A stretch of 53,322 bases of DNA. It comes from a bacterium. Lineage in GTDB: Bacteria > SM23-31 > JAUVVT01. Below are positions 9,415 through 18,950 of this stretch, in pieces; position 1 is the first letter of the stretch, and each line of letters begins with the position of its first letter. The notes beneath the pieces were generated by a model. It saw only the letters and a program-made list of their open reading frames with translations. It searched no databases and had not been told where the DNA came from. Made by a program: the position numbers and the translations under genes. The DNA lies in assembly GCA_030616165.1 (NCBI GenBank), contig JAUWXV010000002.1, positions 1 to 53,322 on the forward strand, written 5' to 3'.

Positions 9415-9838
9415 ATTTGTAAAATATCCAGCAGCACGTTAATAATCTTTTAGATTAACACAAAACATGAAAATATATCCTGTTTTAGGATTAATAATTT
9501 TTTTATATTTATAACATAGTTATTGCGTAGGGGCGGGCTTGTCCGCCTCTGGTGGGTTTACCCGCCCTCATTATAAGGGCGAACCCAAAGGACAAGCAAG
9601 TTCGCCCCTACGTGGGAATTTATCAGATATTATAAATATAAATACCTTTTGTCATTCCCCCGAGTACTCGGGGGAATGACAACTCTTGCTAATGCTTTTT
9701 TTGATTATTTCTAATAAAGTATTTTTATGAAACCCTATTAAATAGAAGAGGATTTCACGAAGTTCGTAAGTTATCCCGAGTATTAGGGGGAATCCAGTAA
9801 TATTTAGTGGCTGAACAACAAGTGTAATTATAATTTTT
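9415..9838. repeat. Gene-free stretch with composite palindromic repeats
   Basis: No gene is seen. An outer inverted repeat CGTAGGGGCG (9526-9535) and CGCCCCTACG (9603-9612) encloses GGCTTGTCC / GGACAAGC and a CCGCCTCTGG segment also present at 48209-48218. About 40 bases further is a perfect 30-base palindrome at 9651-9680, with half-site GTCATTCCCCCGAGT. A decayed related piece (TTATCCCGAGTATTAGGGGG) is at about 9771-9790. These look like dispersed non-coding elements piled up in a convergent intergenic space. Confidence 0.75.
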
Positions 9839-12800
9839 TCAATTTATGTTTTGTAATTTCAAGATTTCTTCAATAGTTTTTTCTACTCTCTCAATATCGG
9901 TTTGATTATCTGAACGCTTAATAAATTCCTTCAGTGATGAAATTGCGTTTTCGATCATACCCCTATTGTAATATAATAATCCCATAGACCAATATGGCAT
10001 AGTGAGAGTAGTATCAACTTCCAATGATTTTTTATAGAAGTCAAGTGCCTCATCGAGCCTGCCAATGCCTTCATAAATGGCTCCTAAATTTAAATATGCA
10101 AGTCCGTGATTTGGATAAAGTCGAATAGCCTGTCTGAGTTGAAAAATAGCCTCATCAATCATCTCTAATTTATAAAATGTAAAAGATGAATTGAACCTCA
10201 ATTCAGGATTGTTTGGGTCAAGTTTCAACGCTTCTCTATACTCTACTAATGCCTCTTTAAGTAAATTTACCGTAGCATAGCAATTAGCAAGACCTTGACG
10301 AAAATTCGCATTTTTTGGCTTTAATCTGACTGCTTCTTTAAACTCTTCCAAAGCCTTATCTATTTCATTATTTCCTAAATAAGCATTAGCAAGACCATAT
10401 CTTATATCTGCATTTTTTGAGTTTAATTTTTTTGCCTCTTCAAATTCTCTCAGAGCACTTAGATTCATACCACTATCGTTGAGGAAATAACCAATTCTGA
10501 AGCGGAGTTCACTGCTTTTAGGGTCAATGGCAATAGCCTTATTAAACATACTCAGGGCTTTATCCTTTTCCCCCAACTGCATATAAACTACTCCAAGTCC
10601 AATATATGGGTCTGAATCATTTGGATCAAGCTTCATAGCTTTCTCAAGATAATATATAGAATTCTCCAATTTATTTTCTTTTAAATAGTATAACGCCATC
10701 TCAGAGTAATTTGTAGGATTCAATGAATCTGCTTCAATCTTTTTCTTCAAGTTTATCTCTTCTTTTTCAATTTCCTCTAATAAATATTTGGCATTAAGGT
10801 CATCTGGATTAATCTTTAGAGCCTCATAATATATTTGACTTCTCATTTCGGGGATTCCTTCTCTGTCTGCTAAATGACCCACTATAACATGGTTAGAAGC
10901 TTCAGAATATTTTTCAAGTTCAGCCCTTATTCTATTTTTATCGTCTTCATCACTGCCTGCATTAATAAGATAAGGGAAAATAATCTTTCTAAATTTTAAA
11001 ATTTCAGAGATATTCTCCATTTCGTTTTCTATCCTGTCTGTCAGCAGGATGTCCTTTGAAAATTCGAGTAAGGGTTTATTATCAGTATTCATAGTGGCAT
11101 ATCTTGCCAATACTTTAATATCTTCTTCATTAAGTAGAAATCCATCAAGAAGAGCAACAGGATTGCTAAGATTGACTTCGCCAAGGTCTTCTTTTATTTT
11201 TTCATCGCCCATCATCTCAACAAAATGATTATAATCTAACCCGAGTCTATTTTTCATACCAATAAGGATTCCATGTTTATTGGTTGAATAACTTACATTC
11301 CAGAAATATGAATATGGAAAAACAGACTGAAAAGTTTTTAAAATCATCCTAAAGTCATTAGTGGCAAGGTGAAGGGGGACCCATGTCGAAACAACGCCAT
11401 TCTCATTTAATTTTCTACTTAAAGTAAGAAAATGGTCTTTTGTATATAGAGAAGCACAAGTACCCACAGTTGGATATGCCGAATAATTTATTATTACGTC
11501 GTATTTTTCATTTGTAAGAATGGCATAACTTTTACCATCCATTATTATAGGATTCAGTCTTTTATCTTTTATAACATCTTTATTCACATCAGAAAAATAT
11601 ATTTCAGCAGTTTTCAAGATATCCTCAGAGAGTTCTACCATATCAAGTCTGTCGACATTATGGAGTAAAACTGCATTGGACGTTTCACCATTTCCAAATC
11701 CAATCTGCATGACTTTTTTGGCATTCCCATGGATTAAAAGAGGAAGATGACCCTGGAGTTTTTGAGTAGTCCGAAGCATAAATTCTGTTCCTGCCACATT
11801 AGTCCCATCAATTGCAACACGATTCCCCTCGAAATAATATTCCGGATACGTGTGAAAAGTCACCGTTCCAGAAATTCCCTCTTTAAAATAGATTAATTCA
11901 CTTCCCTCTTCGAATCTATTTAAAAGTGGCAAAAATTTATCCTTTTTAATATAAAATGGCTGAATGACAATCAATACTAATAATATTGCTGTTATGGGAA
12001 CTTTAATTTGTAATTTGATGGTGGGAATGAGATAAAATACAGTTGTGCCAATTATAATATTTATAAAGGCGATAAACATTATTCCTTTTGGTATTCCAAG
12101 GAATGGAACAATTATAAATCCTGCAACAATCAGACCCAATAATGAACCTATTATATTAAACGAATAAACCTTACCAATAGAACTTCCCACCTTTTTAATG
12201 TTACCAGTCCAGACTTTTCCAACTATGGGGAAAACAGAGCCCATTAATAGCGTTGGTATAAATAATATAAATCCAGTTTCAACAAACCTTATTAAATTCC
12301 ATTTATACCATCCTTCCTCGCCAAACACATCAGCAAGTTTATTGTGAATATCTAAAAAATCACTTAAAAGATATACGGTTCCTAAAGCGACAAAACCAAT
12401 TAAGACTTCAATGAGTGAAAATAATTTTATTCCATCAAATCGGTCGGAGAGTTTACCACCAATATATCCACCCAGAGCGAGTCCAAATAAAAATGTGGTC
12501 AGCATTATAGTGAAAGTATAAACAGATGCTGTAATAATATAAATAAGAATCCTCGTCCATAAAACTCCATAAGCAAGTGCACAGAAACCGGATAGTGCAA
12601 ATCCATACAATACTACTTTTTCAATAGTTCTGGTATGCTCTATATTTTTAGTTTCAAGATTTTTTAACTCTGAAGTCGCGATAACTTCTTCTTTTAGGGC
12701 AGATTCTTCTATTGCTTCTTTCCTGCTCATTATCCATATAGAAATCCCTATCAAAACATTAATAACGGCAAATAAGTAAACCGATGCATTTACCCCAAAA

Positions 12801-13339
12801 GTGCTAATCATATAAAATCCAGCAAGAAAGCACCCGATTACCGCCCCGAAAGTATTTATACTATAAAGAACTCCTACTTTGCTTCCCAGGTCTGTTTTCT
12901 TTCTTATAAAATATTTACTTAATACAGGAAGAGTTCCTCCCATCATTGCCGTCGGAATAAGCATTATTAAAAATGAAATAAAAAATCCCGCAAAGCTCAA
13001 TATAAAGTAATTTAATCCAAATATGTCATATTTTAGAGAATAAAAATAATTCGATAAGTGAATGAAAAGTGGAATCAAAAAAGCAATAATACCAATACCT
13101 ATTTCGAGTGCGGCGAAGAATTTAATGGGGTTCTCCTTTTTGTCAATCAATTTACCAAAATAATAACTTCCCAGGGCAAGCCCCGCCATAAAAGCCGATA
13201 AAACAGTGCATACTGCAAGAGTTGTATTGCCAAGAAAATGGGTAAACATTCTTGTCCATATAACGGCATAAACGAGACATGCTGCACCCGATATAAAGAA
13301 AAAAACAAAAATAAATCCTCTTATTCTCTTGTTCCTCAT
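9839..13339 (-). CDS. Spermidine-synthase-like membrane protein fused to TPR repeats
   Basis: A 1166-residue protein; ATG with GGAGC about 6 bases upstream. Three parts are visible. Residues 1-470 are polytopic membrane sequence built from two similar modules, each opening with an SG..ALxYxxxWTR motif (residues about 17-30 and 246-260). Residues about 480-780 form a spermidine-synthase-like Rossmann domain (MQIGFGNGETSNAVLL, DMVELSEDILKTAE, DGKSYAILTNEKYDVII). Residues about 840-1166 carry at least eight tetratricopeptide repeats. Fused membrane/SpeE-like proteins are widespread and mostly uncharacterised; polyamine synthesis is not established for them. The TPR tail suggests a protein-binding scaffold. 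It is followed by the convergent terminator and preceded by ridA (82 bases). Confidence 0.85.
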   Translation of the reverse strand: MRNKRIRGFIFVFFFISGAACLVYAVIWTRMFTHFLGNTTLAVCTVLSAFMAGLALGSYYFGKLIDKKENPIKFFAALEIGIGIIAFLIPLFIHLSNYFYSLKYDIFGLNYFILSFAGFFISFLIMLIPTAMMGGTLPVLSKYFIRKKTDLGSKVGVLYSINTFGAVIGCFLAGFYMISTFGVNASVYLFAVINVLIGISIWIMSRKEAIEESALKEEVIATSELKNLETKNIEHTRTIEKVVLYGFALSGFCALAYGVLWTRILIYIITASVYTFTIMLTTFLFGLALGGYIGGKLSDRFDGIKLFSLIEVLIGFVALGTVYLLSDFLDIHNKLADVFGEEGWYKWNLIRFVETGFILFIPTLLMGSVFPIVGKVWTGNIKKVGSSIGKVYSFNIIGSLLGLIVAGFIIVPFLGIPKGIMFIAFINIIIGTTVFYLIPTIKLQIKVPITAILLVLIVIQPFYIKKDKFLPLLNRFEEGSELIYFKEGISGTVTFHTYPEYYFEGNRVAIDGTNVAGTEFMLRTTQKLQGHLPLLIHGNAKKVMQIGFGNGETSNAVLLHNVDRLDMVELSEDILKTAEIYFSDVNKDVIKDKRLNPIIMDGKSYAILTNEKYDVIINYSAYPTVGTCASLYTKDHFLTLSRKLNENGVVSTWVPLHLATNDFRMILKTFQSVFPYSYFWNVSYSTNKHGILIGMKNRLGLDYNHFVEMMGDEKIKEDLGEVNLSNPVALLDGFLLNEEDIKVLARYATMNTDNKPLLEFSKDILLTDRIENEMENISEILKFRKIIFPYLINAGSDEDDKNRIRAELEKYSEASNHVIVGHLADREGIPEMRSQIYYEALKINPDDLNAKYLLEEIEKEEINLKKKIEADSLNPTNYSEMALYYLKENKLENSIYYLEKAMKLDPNDSDPYIGLGVVYMQLGEKDKALSMFNKAIAIDPKSSELRFRIGYFLNDSGMNLSALREFEEAKKLNSKNADIRYGLANAYLGNNEIDKALEEFKEAVRLKPKNANFRQGLANCYATVNLLKEALVEYREALKLDPNNPELRFNSSFTFYKLEMIDEAIFQLRQAIRLYPNHGLAYLNLGAIYEGIGRLDEALDFYKKSLEVDTTLTMPYWSMGLLYYNRGMIENAISSLKEFIKRSDNQTDIERVEKTIEEILKLQNIN

Positions 13340-13421
13340 TAAATTGCTCCTAATCTTTTATAAAAATTTTTAGATATGCAACTTTTCCTGTAAAAAAATT
13401 CACATAAAAAACTTTAAATTA

Positions 13422-13802
13422 TTATTTTAAAGCAGCAATAACATCAATTTCAACCTTAATTCCAAATGGAAGTGCTGAAACCTCAACAGTAGTCCTGGCT
13501 GGTTTCCCTTCTGAAAAATATTCGCTGTAAACTTCATTCATTTCTTTAAAGTCATCCATATTTGTTAAAAATACAGAAGATTTTACTACATCCCTCATAG
13601 TCAGTCCAGTAGATTTTAATATTTCGGCAATATTTTCCAACGTTCTTATTGTCTGGCTCTTAACATCGCCCAGTTCAAACTGATTAGTTGCAGGATTAAT
13701 AGGACCCTGACCCGAAACAAAAACAAACCCATTTGCAGCGACAGCCTGAGAATATGGACCTTTTGGTTCTGGTGCTGAATCAGTCTTTATTATTTCCCTC
13801 AT
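13422..13802 (-). CDS. ridA: RidA/YjgF family reactive-intermediate deaminase
   Basis: A complete 126-residue RidA protein with ATG and a strong GGAGG site 7 bases upstream. Family motifs are clear: PKGPYSQAV near the N-terminus, FVSGQGP, TLENIAEILKSTGLTMRDVVK, and the C-terminal PARTTVEVSALP containing the substrate-binding arginine. RidA trimers hydrolyse enamine/imine intermediates released by PLP enzymes such as threonine dehydratase, preventing enzyme damage. It lies 48 bases downstream of an amino-acid permease gene on the same strand, a pairing consistent with amino-acid catabolism. Confidence 0.95.
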   Translation of the reverse strand: MREIIKTDSAPEPKGPYSQAVAANGFVFVSGQGPINPATNQFELGDVKSQTIRTLENIAEILKSTGLTMRDVVKSSVFLTNMDDFKEMNEVYSEYFSEGKPARTTVEVSALPFGIKVEIDVIAALK

Positions 13803-13850
13803 TTCAATTATCCTCCAATTTAATATACAAATTTGTTTTCATATTAATTA

Positions 13851-15188
13851 TTAAATTTTTTTTGACCAGTAATAATAAGCAGGGAGACCGGATAATATTA
13901 TAAAAATAAGTAGAAAGGCATTTTTGGGTTCCGTCATAAATGTATTCACAAATGCGTTAATAACGAAAGCCACTATCACCACAATAAAAATTATCGGAGC
14001 CACTGGATATCCCCATACTTTATAAGGTCTTTTAATTTCTGGATATTTTTTCCTTAATACGAATACAGAACCCACAGTTAGAGCATAAAAAATAGCAGAT
14101 GCAGATATAACAAAGGTAAATAAACCACTGTATGTTCCAATAATCAGGGTAAGAATTGCTGCCCAAATCCCTTGAATTAAAACTGAAACATGAGGAGATT
14201 TAAATTTCGGATGAACCTTTGCTACTTTGCTGAAAAATAACTTATCCCTTGCCATTGCAAAAAATACCCTTGGTCCCGAGACCATATTTGTATGTGCAGC
14301 TCCAAACATAGATATCAAAATCGCTACTGAGATCAACAATCCGCCAATTACACCTGCAAAACGTTCTGTTGCATCGGCAGCAACAAAATCAGAACTTGCT
14401 ATCTCATTTACAGGTATATAATAAATATATAAAATATTTGCCAAAAGGTAAATGAAAATTATTATAAAAATTCCTATAATCAAAGAAAGAGGAAGATTTT
14501 TTCGTGGATTTTTTATTTCACCTCCAATAAAACAAACTAAGTGCCAGCCTTCGTAAGCCCATAAAGTTCCTATCATAGCCACACCAATTATACTTAAATA
14601 TTTAAAAGAAAATTCAGATGGGAAAAAGGGATGCATATTATTAAAGTCTCCTTTGCCTGCTGCAAAACCGAAAAAAATCATCCCAATAAGTGCACCGACT
14701 TTTAAAAAGGTAAAAATATTCTGAACTGTCGCATTAAACCGAATTCCTCTGTAATTAATAATGGTTAAAATTCCCACACAGGAGACCGCAATTACCTTTT
14801 CCGAGATTATGCCAACAGGGAAAAGATACTTTGAGTACATCGAAAATGCCACGGCAAGCGTAGCAATAGAGCCGGCATTCATCACCCAGAAGGATGTCCA
14901 GCCATAAAAAAAACTTAAGAAATTTCCATAAGCCTCTCTGAGATATACATACTGACCACCGGTAAAAGGCATCATTGCACCAAGTTCAGCATAGGAAAGT
15001 CCCCCAAAAAAAGCAATAATCCCTGAGGCTATCCAGATTAATAACATCATACCGGGTTGATGGATACTCTGTGCAACAGAACTCGGAACAAGAAAAATAC
15101 CTGAACCTATAACCGAGCCGACTACCAGTGCTGCACCATCAATAAGATACAATTCCCTCTTTAAACCATCAGGTCGTTCCTTTATCAT
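13851..15188 (-). CDS. APC-superfamily amino acid permease
   Basis: A 445-residue integral membrane protein with about 12 predicted helices. The APC first-helix signature is present (LYLIDGAALVVGSVIGSGIF, residues about 13-32), and GAMMPFTGGQYVYLREAYG follows helix 2. Proteins of this family are amino acid/cation symporters or exchangers of the LAT/serine-threonine type. The start is ATG with only a weak GAG upstream. Downstream is ridA, suggesting that imported amino acids feed PLP-dependent breakdown. Substrate specificity cannot be read from sequence. Confidence 0.9.
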   Translation of the reverse strand: MIKERPDGLKRELYLIDGAALVVGSVIGSGIFLVPSSVAQSIHQPGMMLLIWIASGIIAFFGGLSYAELGAMMPFTGGQYVYLREAYGNFLSFFYGWTSFWVMNAGSIATLAVAFSMYSKYLFPVGIISEKVIAVSCVGILTIINYRGIRFNATVQNIFTFLKVGALIGMIFFGFAAGKGDFNNMHPFFPSEFSFKYLSIIGVAMIGTLWAYEGWHLVCFIGGEIKNPRKNLPLSLIIGIFIIIFIYLLANILYIYYIPVNEIASSDFVAADATERFAGVIGGLLISVAILISMFGAAHTNMVSGPRVFFAMARDKLFFSKVAKVHPKFKSPHVSVLIQGIWAAILTLIIGTYSGLFTFVISASAIFYALTVGSVFVLRKKYPEIKRPYKVWGYPVAPIIFIVVIVAFVINAFVNTFMTEPKNAFLLIFIILSGLPAYYYWSKKI

Positions 15189-15381
15189 ATTTCTACTCTT
15201 TTGTTCGATAAAATCCTATCTCAATTTTCGGGCAATTATCAATTCTTAAAGAATTAATTTTAATAATATATTCAATTGGAAAGGTTGAATAAGGTAAGTT
15301 ATCAAAAAATTGTTAAAAAAATCTATAATAAAATAAAAGAATGATTTTTCCAACTGCCATATTTAACAAATACATTCTGTT

Positions 15382-15960
15382 TTATCTTTGTGAGAGAATT
15401 CTTTTTATGTCTATTAATTCATTCCGTATACTCTCAAGTATTGATACAAAATCAGTTTCTTTTTCCCCAACCAATTCGGAACTAATTTTTAATTTAACTT
15501 TATCAGTTAACGCAGCAGCGAATTTTTGAAAATCGATTATACCTCTAATAATCCCTTCTGCAGTCATCTGACCTGAATAACCTGCAGTATGGACTAAAAT
15601 TTTCCCCAATCCAAAACTCCTTTCAATTGGCCCTTGATGAATCTCTACATTCTGAACCTTCTCGAATGGTATGGTAGATAGTCTTTTCCAGAATACACCT
15701 TTTTGGATTCTAATAAAATCATCTGAAACCATATACTTTATACTCTTGAAATAACTAGATATCCACAACCAAATAAGAACTGCAGTTGGGATTTCAACTA
15801 TCGAAATCAATATAACTGCAATCAATAAACCTTTCTCCGTGGTAACTGCATAAAAAATAAGAAGGATTACTACTAAGAGTATATACAGAATAAAAAAACA
15901 TAATCCCCAAATTGTCTGCCACACTGTTTTTAACTTCGCATCAGGATAATATTCTTCCAT
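15382..15960 (-). CDS. Membrane protein with bacterial PH domain (YdbS-like, DUF304)
   Basis: A 192-residue protein with ATG and a strong AGGAGGAG site. Two membrane helices (about residues 17-39 and 45-67) are followed by a bacterial PH domain (bPH2): YMVSDDFIRIQKGVFWKRLSTIPFEKVQNVEIHQGPIERSFGLGKILVHTAG in outline, residues about 76-130. A charged helical tail of about 40 residues follows. Family members such as YdbS are inner-membrane proteins of unclear role, implicated in envelope stress in some bacteria. It sits alone between the GH36-like gene (180 bases) and the permease (193 bases). Confidence 0.85.
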   Translation of the reverse strand: MEEYYPDAKLKTVWQTIWGLCFFILYILLVVILLIFYAVTTEKGLLIAVILISIVEIPTAVLIWLWISSYFKSIKYMVSDDFIRIQKGVFWKRLSTIPFEKVQNVEIHQGPIERSFGLGKILVHTAGYSGQMTAEGIIRGIIDFQKFAAALTDKVKLKISSELVGEKETDFVSILESIRNELIDIKRILSQR

Positions 15961-16054
15961 TCTCCTCCTTTTTATCGGTTTTATTTAGATTAAAATAATC
16001 TGATAAAACATTAATAAAATTTACAATTTTATATATTGTTGTAACTTTTTAAAA

Positions 16055-16074
16055 AAAGTTTCTTTAAAAACTTT
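16055..16074 (-). terminator. Possible weak terminator after the GH36-like gene
   Basis: Read on the minus strand, an AAAGTTT stem, 6-base loop and AAACTTT stem is followed by a short U tract, 67 bases downstream of the GH36-like stop codon. The stem is almost all A/U and so weak. It is the only terminator-like structure in this gap. Confidence 0.3.
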
Positions 16075-16140
16075 ATAATATTCCTAAATGGTTGCGAAAA
16101 ATGAATTAGAAAAGATTTATAAATTATCATAATTTATGAA

Positions 16141-18279
16141 CTATTCCACTGGTACACACTTAATTAAGAGATGACCTTCAAACATAGTTGATATAACAGC
16201 ATCAGTACCTTCTACTTTTCCTAATAATTTGTCATTCTCATAATCGTAAACATCATATGTTTTATTTTTAAGACCGCGGAGATTAAGTTCACCATCCCAA
16301 GATGCTGCAAAGAATCCATAATACATCATATCACCCTTTTTGACAGCATGACCTTCTGGTTTATCGTATCCTATATCATAAAGATTTTCATATTCACCTT
16401 TGCTTATCATCTCACTTGTATATATGTCAACATATTTCTTCCAATACTTTTCTTTTTCAGGGTCAAGCAGTGGACTCCTGCCTCTTCTGGATTCTGGGGA
16501 GGTAGGCCAGGTAAATTTAGATCCTATTACCCCACCAATCCCAATAGTAGAAGCGAAGTCGTTTCTTCCGGTACTGAGTTCCACATGGTCGCCATAATAT
16601 GGAGTATCCGGTCCCATCAGAGCCTTAAAGACTTTGCCTCTATGTCTGATTTGCCACGAACTTCTTGCGTCAGATGAAACTGGCTGGTCGTTGCTCCTCA
16701 TATTAAAGAACGACGCCATTGCTCCGCAGGGACAGAGTTCTACTACACAGTCTTGTTTGATTGATTTTGCCTTTTCAAAAATCTTTCTGAAAACTTCGGC
16801 GGTCTTTTCACAAGATTCATAAGGAGATTTGTGATTATGTGCAGGATTGTAACATGGAGGAACGAGATTTAAACACTGACCATCAATTTTTAATCCATCA
16901 AAATCCCAATCTTCAATAAATCTCCTCACAAGTTCGACTTGATACTCCTGTACTTCTGGTACTGCCGGACATAGATAAAACGATTTCCACCATGATATCC
17001 CGCACTTATTTCCATCTTTATCAAGGACAAACCAGTCGGGATGCTCTTTTTCGATATCACTTCCCGGGTGAGCATCCAGGGGAACGTACCAAAGTTTGGA
17101 TTTCATACCCATTTCTTTTAATGTTTTTGTAAAGGATTTTATATCCTCTTCCCCATTTGGAAATTTGGATTTTATGAGGAACCAATCTCCATTTTTAGTC
17201 TGCCAGCCGTCATCGAGTACAGCCCATTTGAAACCTAATTCTCTTGCTTTTGGCAGTGCTCCATATACTTGCTCTGTTTCAAATTGTCTGCCATATCCCC
17301 ATGCACACCATATTGGTTCATACGCTCCTTCAGAAAATTTATCAAATGTTAATCCCTGTTTCTGCATGATGGAAGAATAAATGCTCAACCCATTATAAAA
17401 ATCACCGCTGTGAACCAAAACCATAGTCCTGATTGAGTGATACTCTCCTTGAGGAGGTATTAAATTATTTTCGGGATTCAATACAACACCAATCATAACA
17501 TTCTTATCTGGCTGAACCACAACAGGAAGGTTTACTGGCTTAAAAACAGGTTCAATATGGGCGACAGCCATTCCCATAGTTTTATTCCACAAATCGCTAA
17601 CAGGTGTTCCTCCCCCATAATCTCTTGCATTCATCCCTTGATAATTTTCCTGGGAAAAATTGTCCTTTATCGGAAGAATCCAATCAGGCCTTCTCGAATA
17701 TGACCCGCCTTGAAATGACCAGAAATCGTATGAACTTGAAGCATCACCCGCTAAGTTTGAATTTAGATGATAAGTTTCACTATAAACATTATCAATTTTA
17801 AGTTCTCTTGATGAATCGAGATTCTTATAAACTGCGAAAGTAATTGCTATGTTCGGATAATCATTAAAAAGTTTTATAGTTAAAGTCTTTTCAATCTTTA
17901 TACCTTCCGGACCTTCAGATATTCCATTGATAATAAGTTGTTTTCCAACTCCGAATTCCTCCTTTATATCAGAAAATTTCAGATTGCTGTAATCTACATC
18001 AAAATCCTTTATATCCTGCCCATTAACTTTGATATAGTGTGAAGGAAATGAAAGATTCACCCCACGGACAGCATTATTTATCGACAATTCCTTATTATCC
18101 AGTTTATAAAAAACTTTACAATACATCTTGTCATCAAACTTGAGTTCAATTTCTGTGTTTTTAAACCAGATATCTCCGCCTTCTTTGGAATAAAATTTTA
18201 TCTGGTTATCAGATATAACACAGTTGAAAAATAAAAGTGTGAGAAGTATTAAAAACATGCTTGAGTGTAATTTTTTCAT
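16141..18279 (-). CDS. Secreted GH36-like alpha-galactosidase (melibiase clan)
   Basis: A 712-residue exported glycosidase; ATG with GGAGGG 6 bases upstream. The N-terminus is a signal peptide with Cys20 (LLFFNC-VIS), perhaps a lipoprotein with an atypical lipobox. A beta-sandwich N-terminal region (about 25-310) precedes a TIM barrel with WAVLDDGWQTKNGDW at its first strands. DGLKIDGQ holds the presumed nucleophile D466, and SSDARSSW holds D537 at the acid/base position. The C-terminal ~80 residues form a small beta domain. Clan GH-D enzymes release terminal alpha-galactosyl or related residues. The presence of both aspartates suggests an active enzyme; the exact substrate is unknown. It lies at the downstream end of a sugar-gene cluster. 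Confidence 0.82.
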   Translation of the reverse strand: MKKLHSSMFLILLTLLFFNCVISDNQIKFYSKEGGDIWFKNTEIELKFDDKMYCKVFYKLDNKELSINNAVRGVNLSFPSHYIKVNGQDIKDFDVDYSNLKFSDIKEEFGVGKQLIINGISEGPEGIKIEKTLTIKLFNDYPNIAITFAVYKNLDSSRELKIDNVYSETYHLNSNLAGDASSSYDFWSFQGGSYSRRPDWILPIKDNFSQENYQGMNARDYGGGTPVSDLWNKTMGMAVAHIEPVFKPVNLPVVVQPDKNVMIGVVLNPENNLIPPQGEYHSIRTMVLVHSGDFYNGLSIYSSIMQKQGLTFDKFSEGAYEPIWCAWGYGRQFETEQVYGALPKARELGFKWAVLDDGWQTKNGDWFLIKSKFPNGEEDIKSFTKTLKEMGMKSKLWYVPLDAHPGSDIEKEHPDWFVLDKDGNKCGISWWKSFYLCPAVPEVQEYQVELVRRFIEDWDFDGLKIDGQCLNLVPPCYNPAHNHKSPYESCEKTAEVFRKIFEKAKSIKQDCVVELCPCGAMASFFNMRSNDQPVSSDARSSWQIRHRGKVFKALMGPDTPYYGDHVELSTGRNDFASTIGIGGVIGSKFTWPTSPESRRGRSPLLDPEKEKYWKKYVDIYTSEMISKGEYENLYDIGYDKPEGHAVKKGDMMYYGFFAASWDGELNLRGLKNKTYDVYDYENDKLLGKVEGTDAVISTMFEGHLLIKCVPVE

Positions 18280-18501
18280 CAGTTTCCCTCCTGATTTTAT
18301 TATTAATAATCAATTGTAATTAATTTTTCTAACCTGAATAATATATAAATATTTATTTTTGTGGTTTATAACTTATATAAATACAAACAATTTAATTATT
18401 ATAAAAACGAAAAGGTTTTATTAATATAAATTTGGCAAATATTTAAATTTGCAATTTTTTCGTTAATAAAGATGTTTAAAAAACCTTAAATTTATTCAAT
18501 T

Positions 18502-18933
18502 TCATTCACCCATTACCTGGATGCAAAAAGTTCTTTCCAGAGGGCCGTCAAATTCGAGGAAATATATGGTCTGGCGGGAGCCTTTAACTATTTTTTTGTT
18601 TTCAATAGGGAAAAATGTATTTATTCCACCGAGGATACTTTTAATATGAGTATCGGCATTAAAGGCAATTCTTCCATCGATATCCAGATATCTCATATGC
18701 CTGTAATCTCCATCCTCGGGGACGAGTTTTTCTAAATGATTGAGAATATCGGTTTCCAAACAGGGAAGTCCCTCGGTCACTATCAGGCCAGATGAGGTAT
18801 GTGTGGTAAAAATAAATACTATTCCGTTAGTGACTCCGCTCTTTTCCACGACATCTTCAACAATTGGAGTAACATTTATAGCCTCTACATCCTTTTTAGA
18901 TTTAATAGGGATTTTTTCTAACTTTATAATCAT
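18502..18933 (-). CDS. YjbQ/UPF0047 family protein
   Basis: A 143-residue protein. The ATG at 18931-18933 is chosen over an upstream in-frame TTG (18945) because GGAG lies 7 bases before it. Family motifs: FIFTTHTSSGLIVTEG, HMRYLDIDGRIAFNADTHIKSILGG, and GSRQTIYFLEFDGPLERTF. Members of this family are linked to thiamin-phosphate-synthase side activity and form compact trimers with conserved His/Asp residues; the physiological role is not settled. It begins only 17 bases after the amidohydrolase stop, so the two are probably co-translated. Confidence 0.9.
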   Translation of the reverse strand: MIIKLEKIPIKSKKDVEAINVTPIVEDVVEKSGVTNGIVFIFTTHTSSGLIVTEGLPCLETDILNHLEKLVPEDGDYRHMRYLDIDGRIAFNADTHIKSILGGINTFFPIENKKIVKGSRQTIYFLEFDGPLERTFCIQVMGE

Positions 18934-18950
18934 TTTTATCTCCAATATAA

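Noticed and set aside
9839-13339. Naming the fusion protein SpeE
   Set aside because: The Rossmann motif is SpeE-like, but fused membrane versions have no proven polyamine activity and catalytic residues were not verified.
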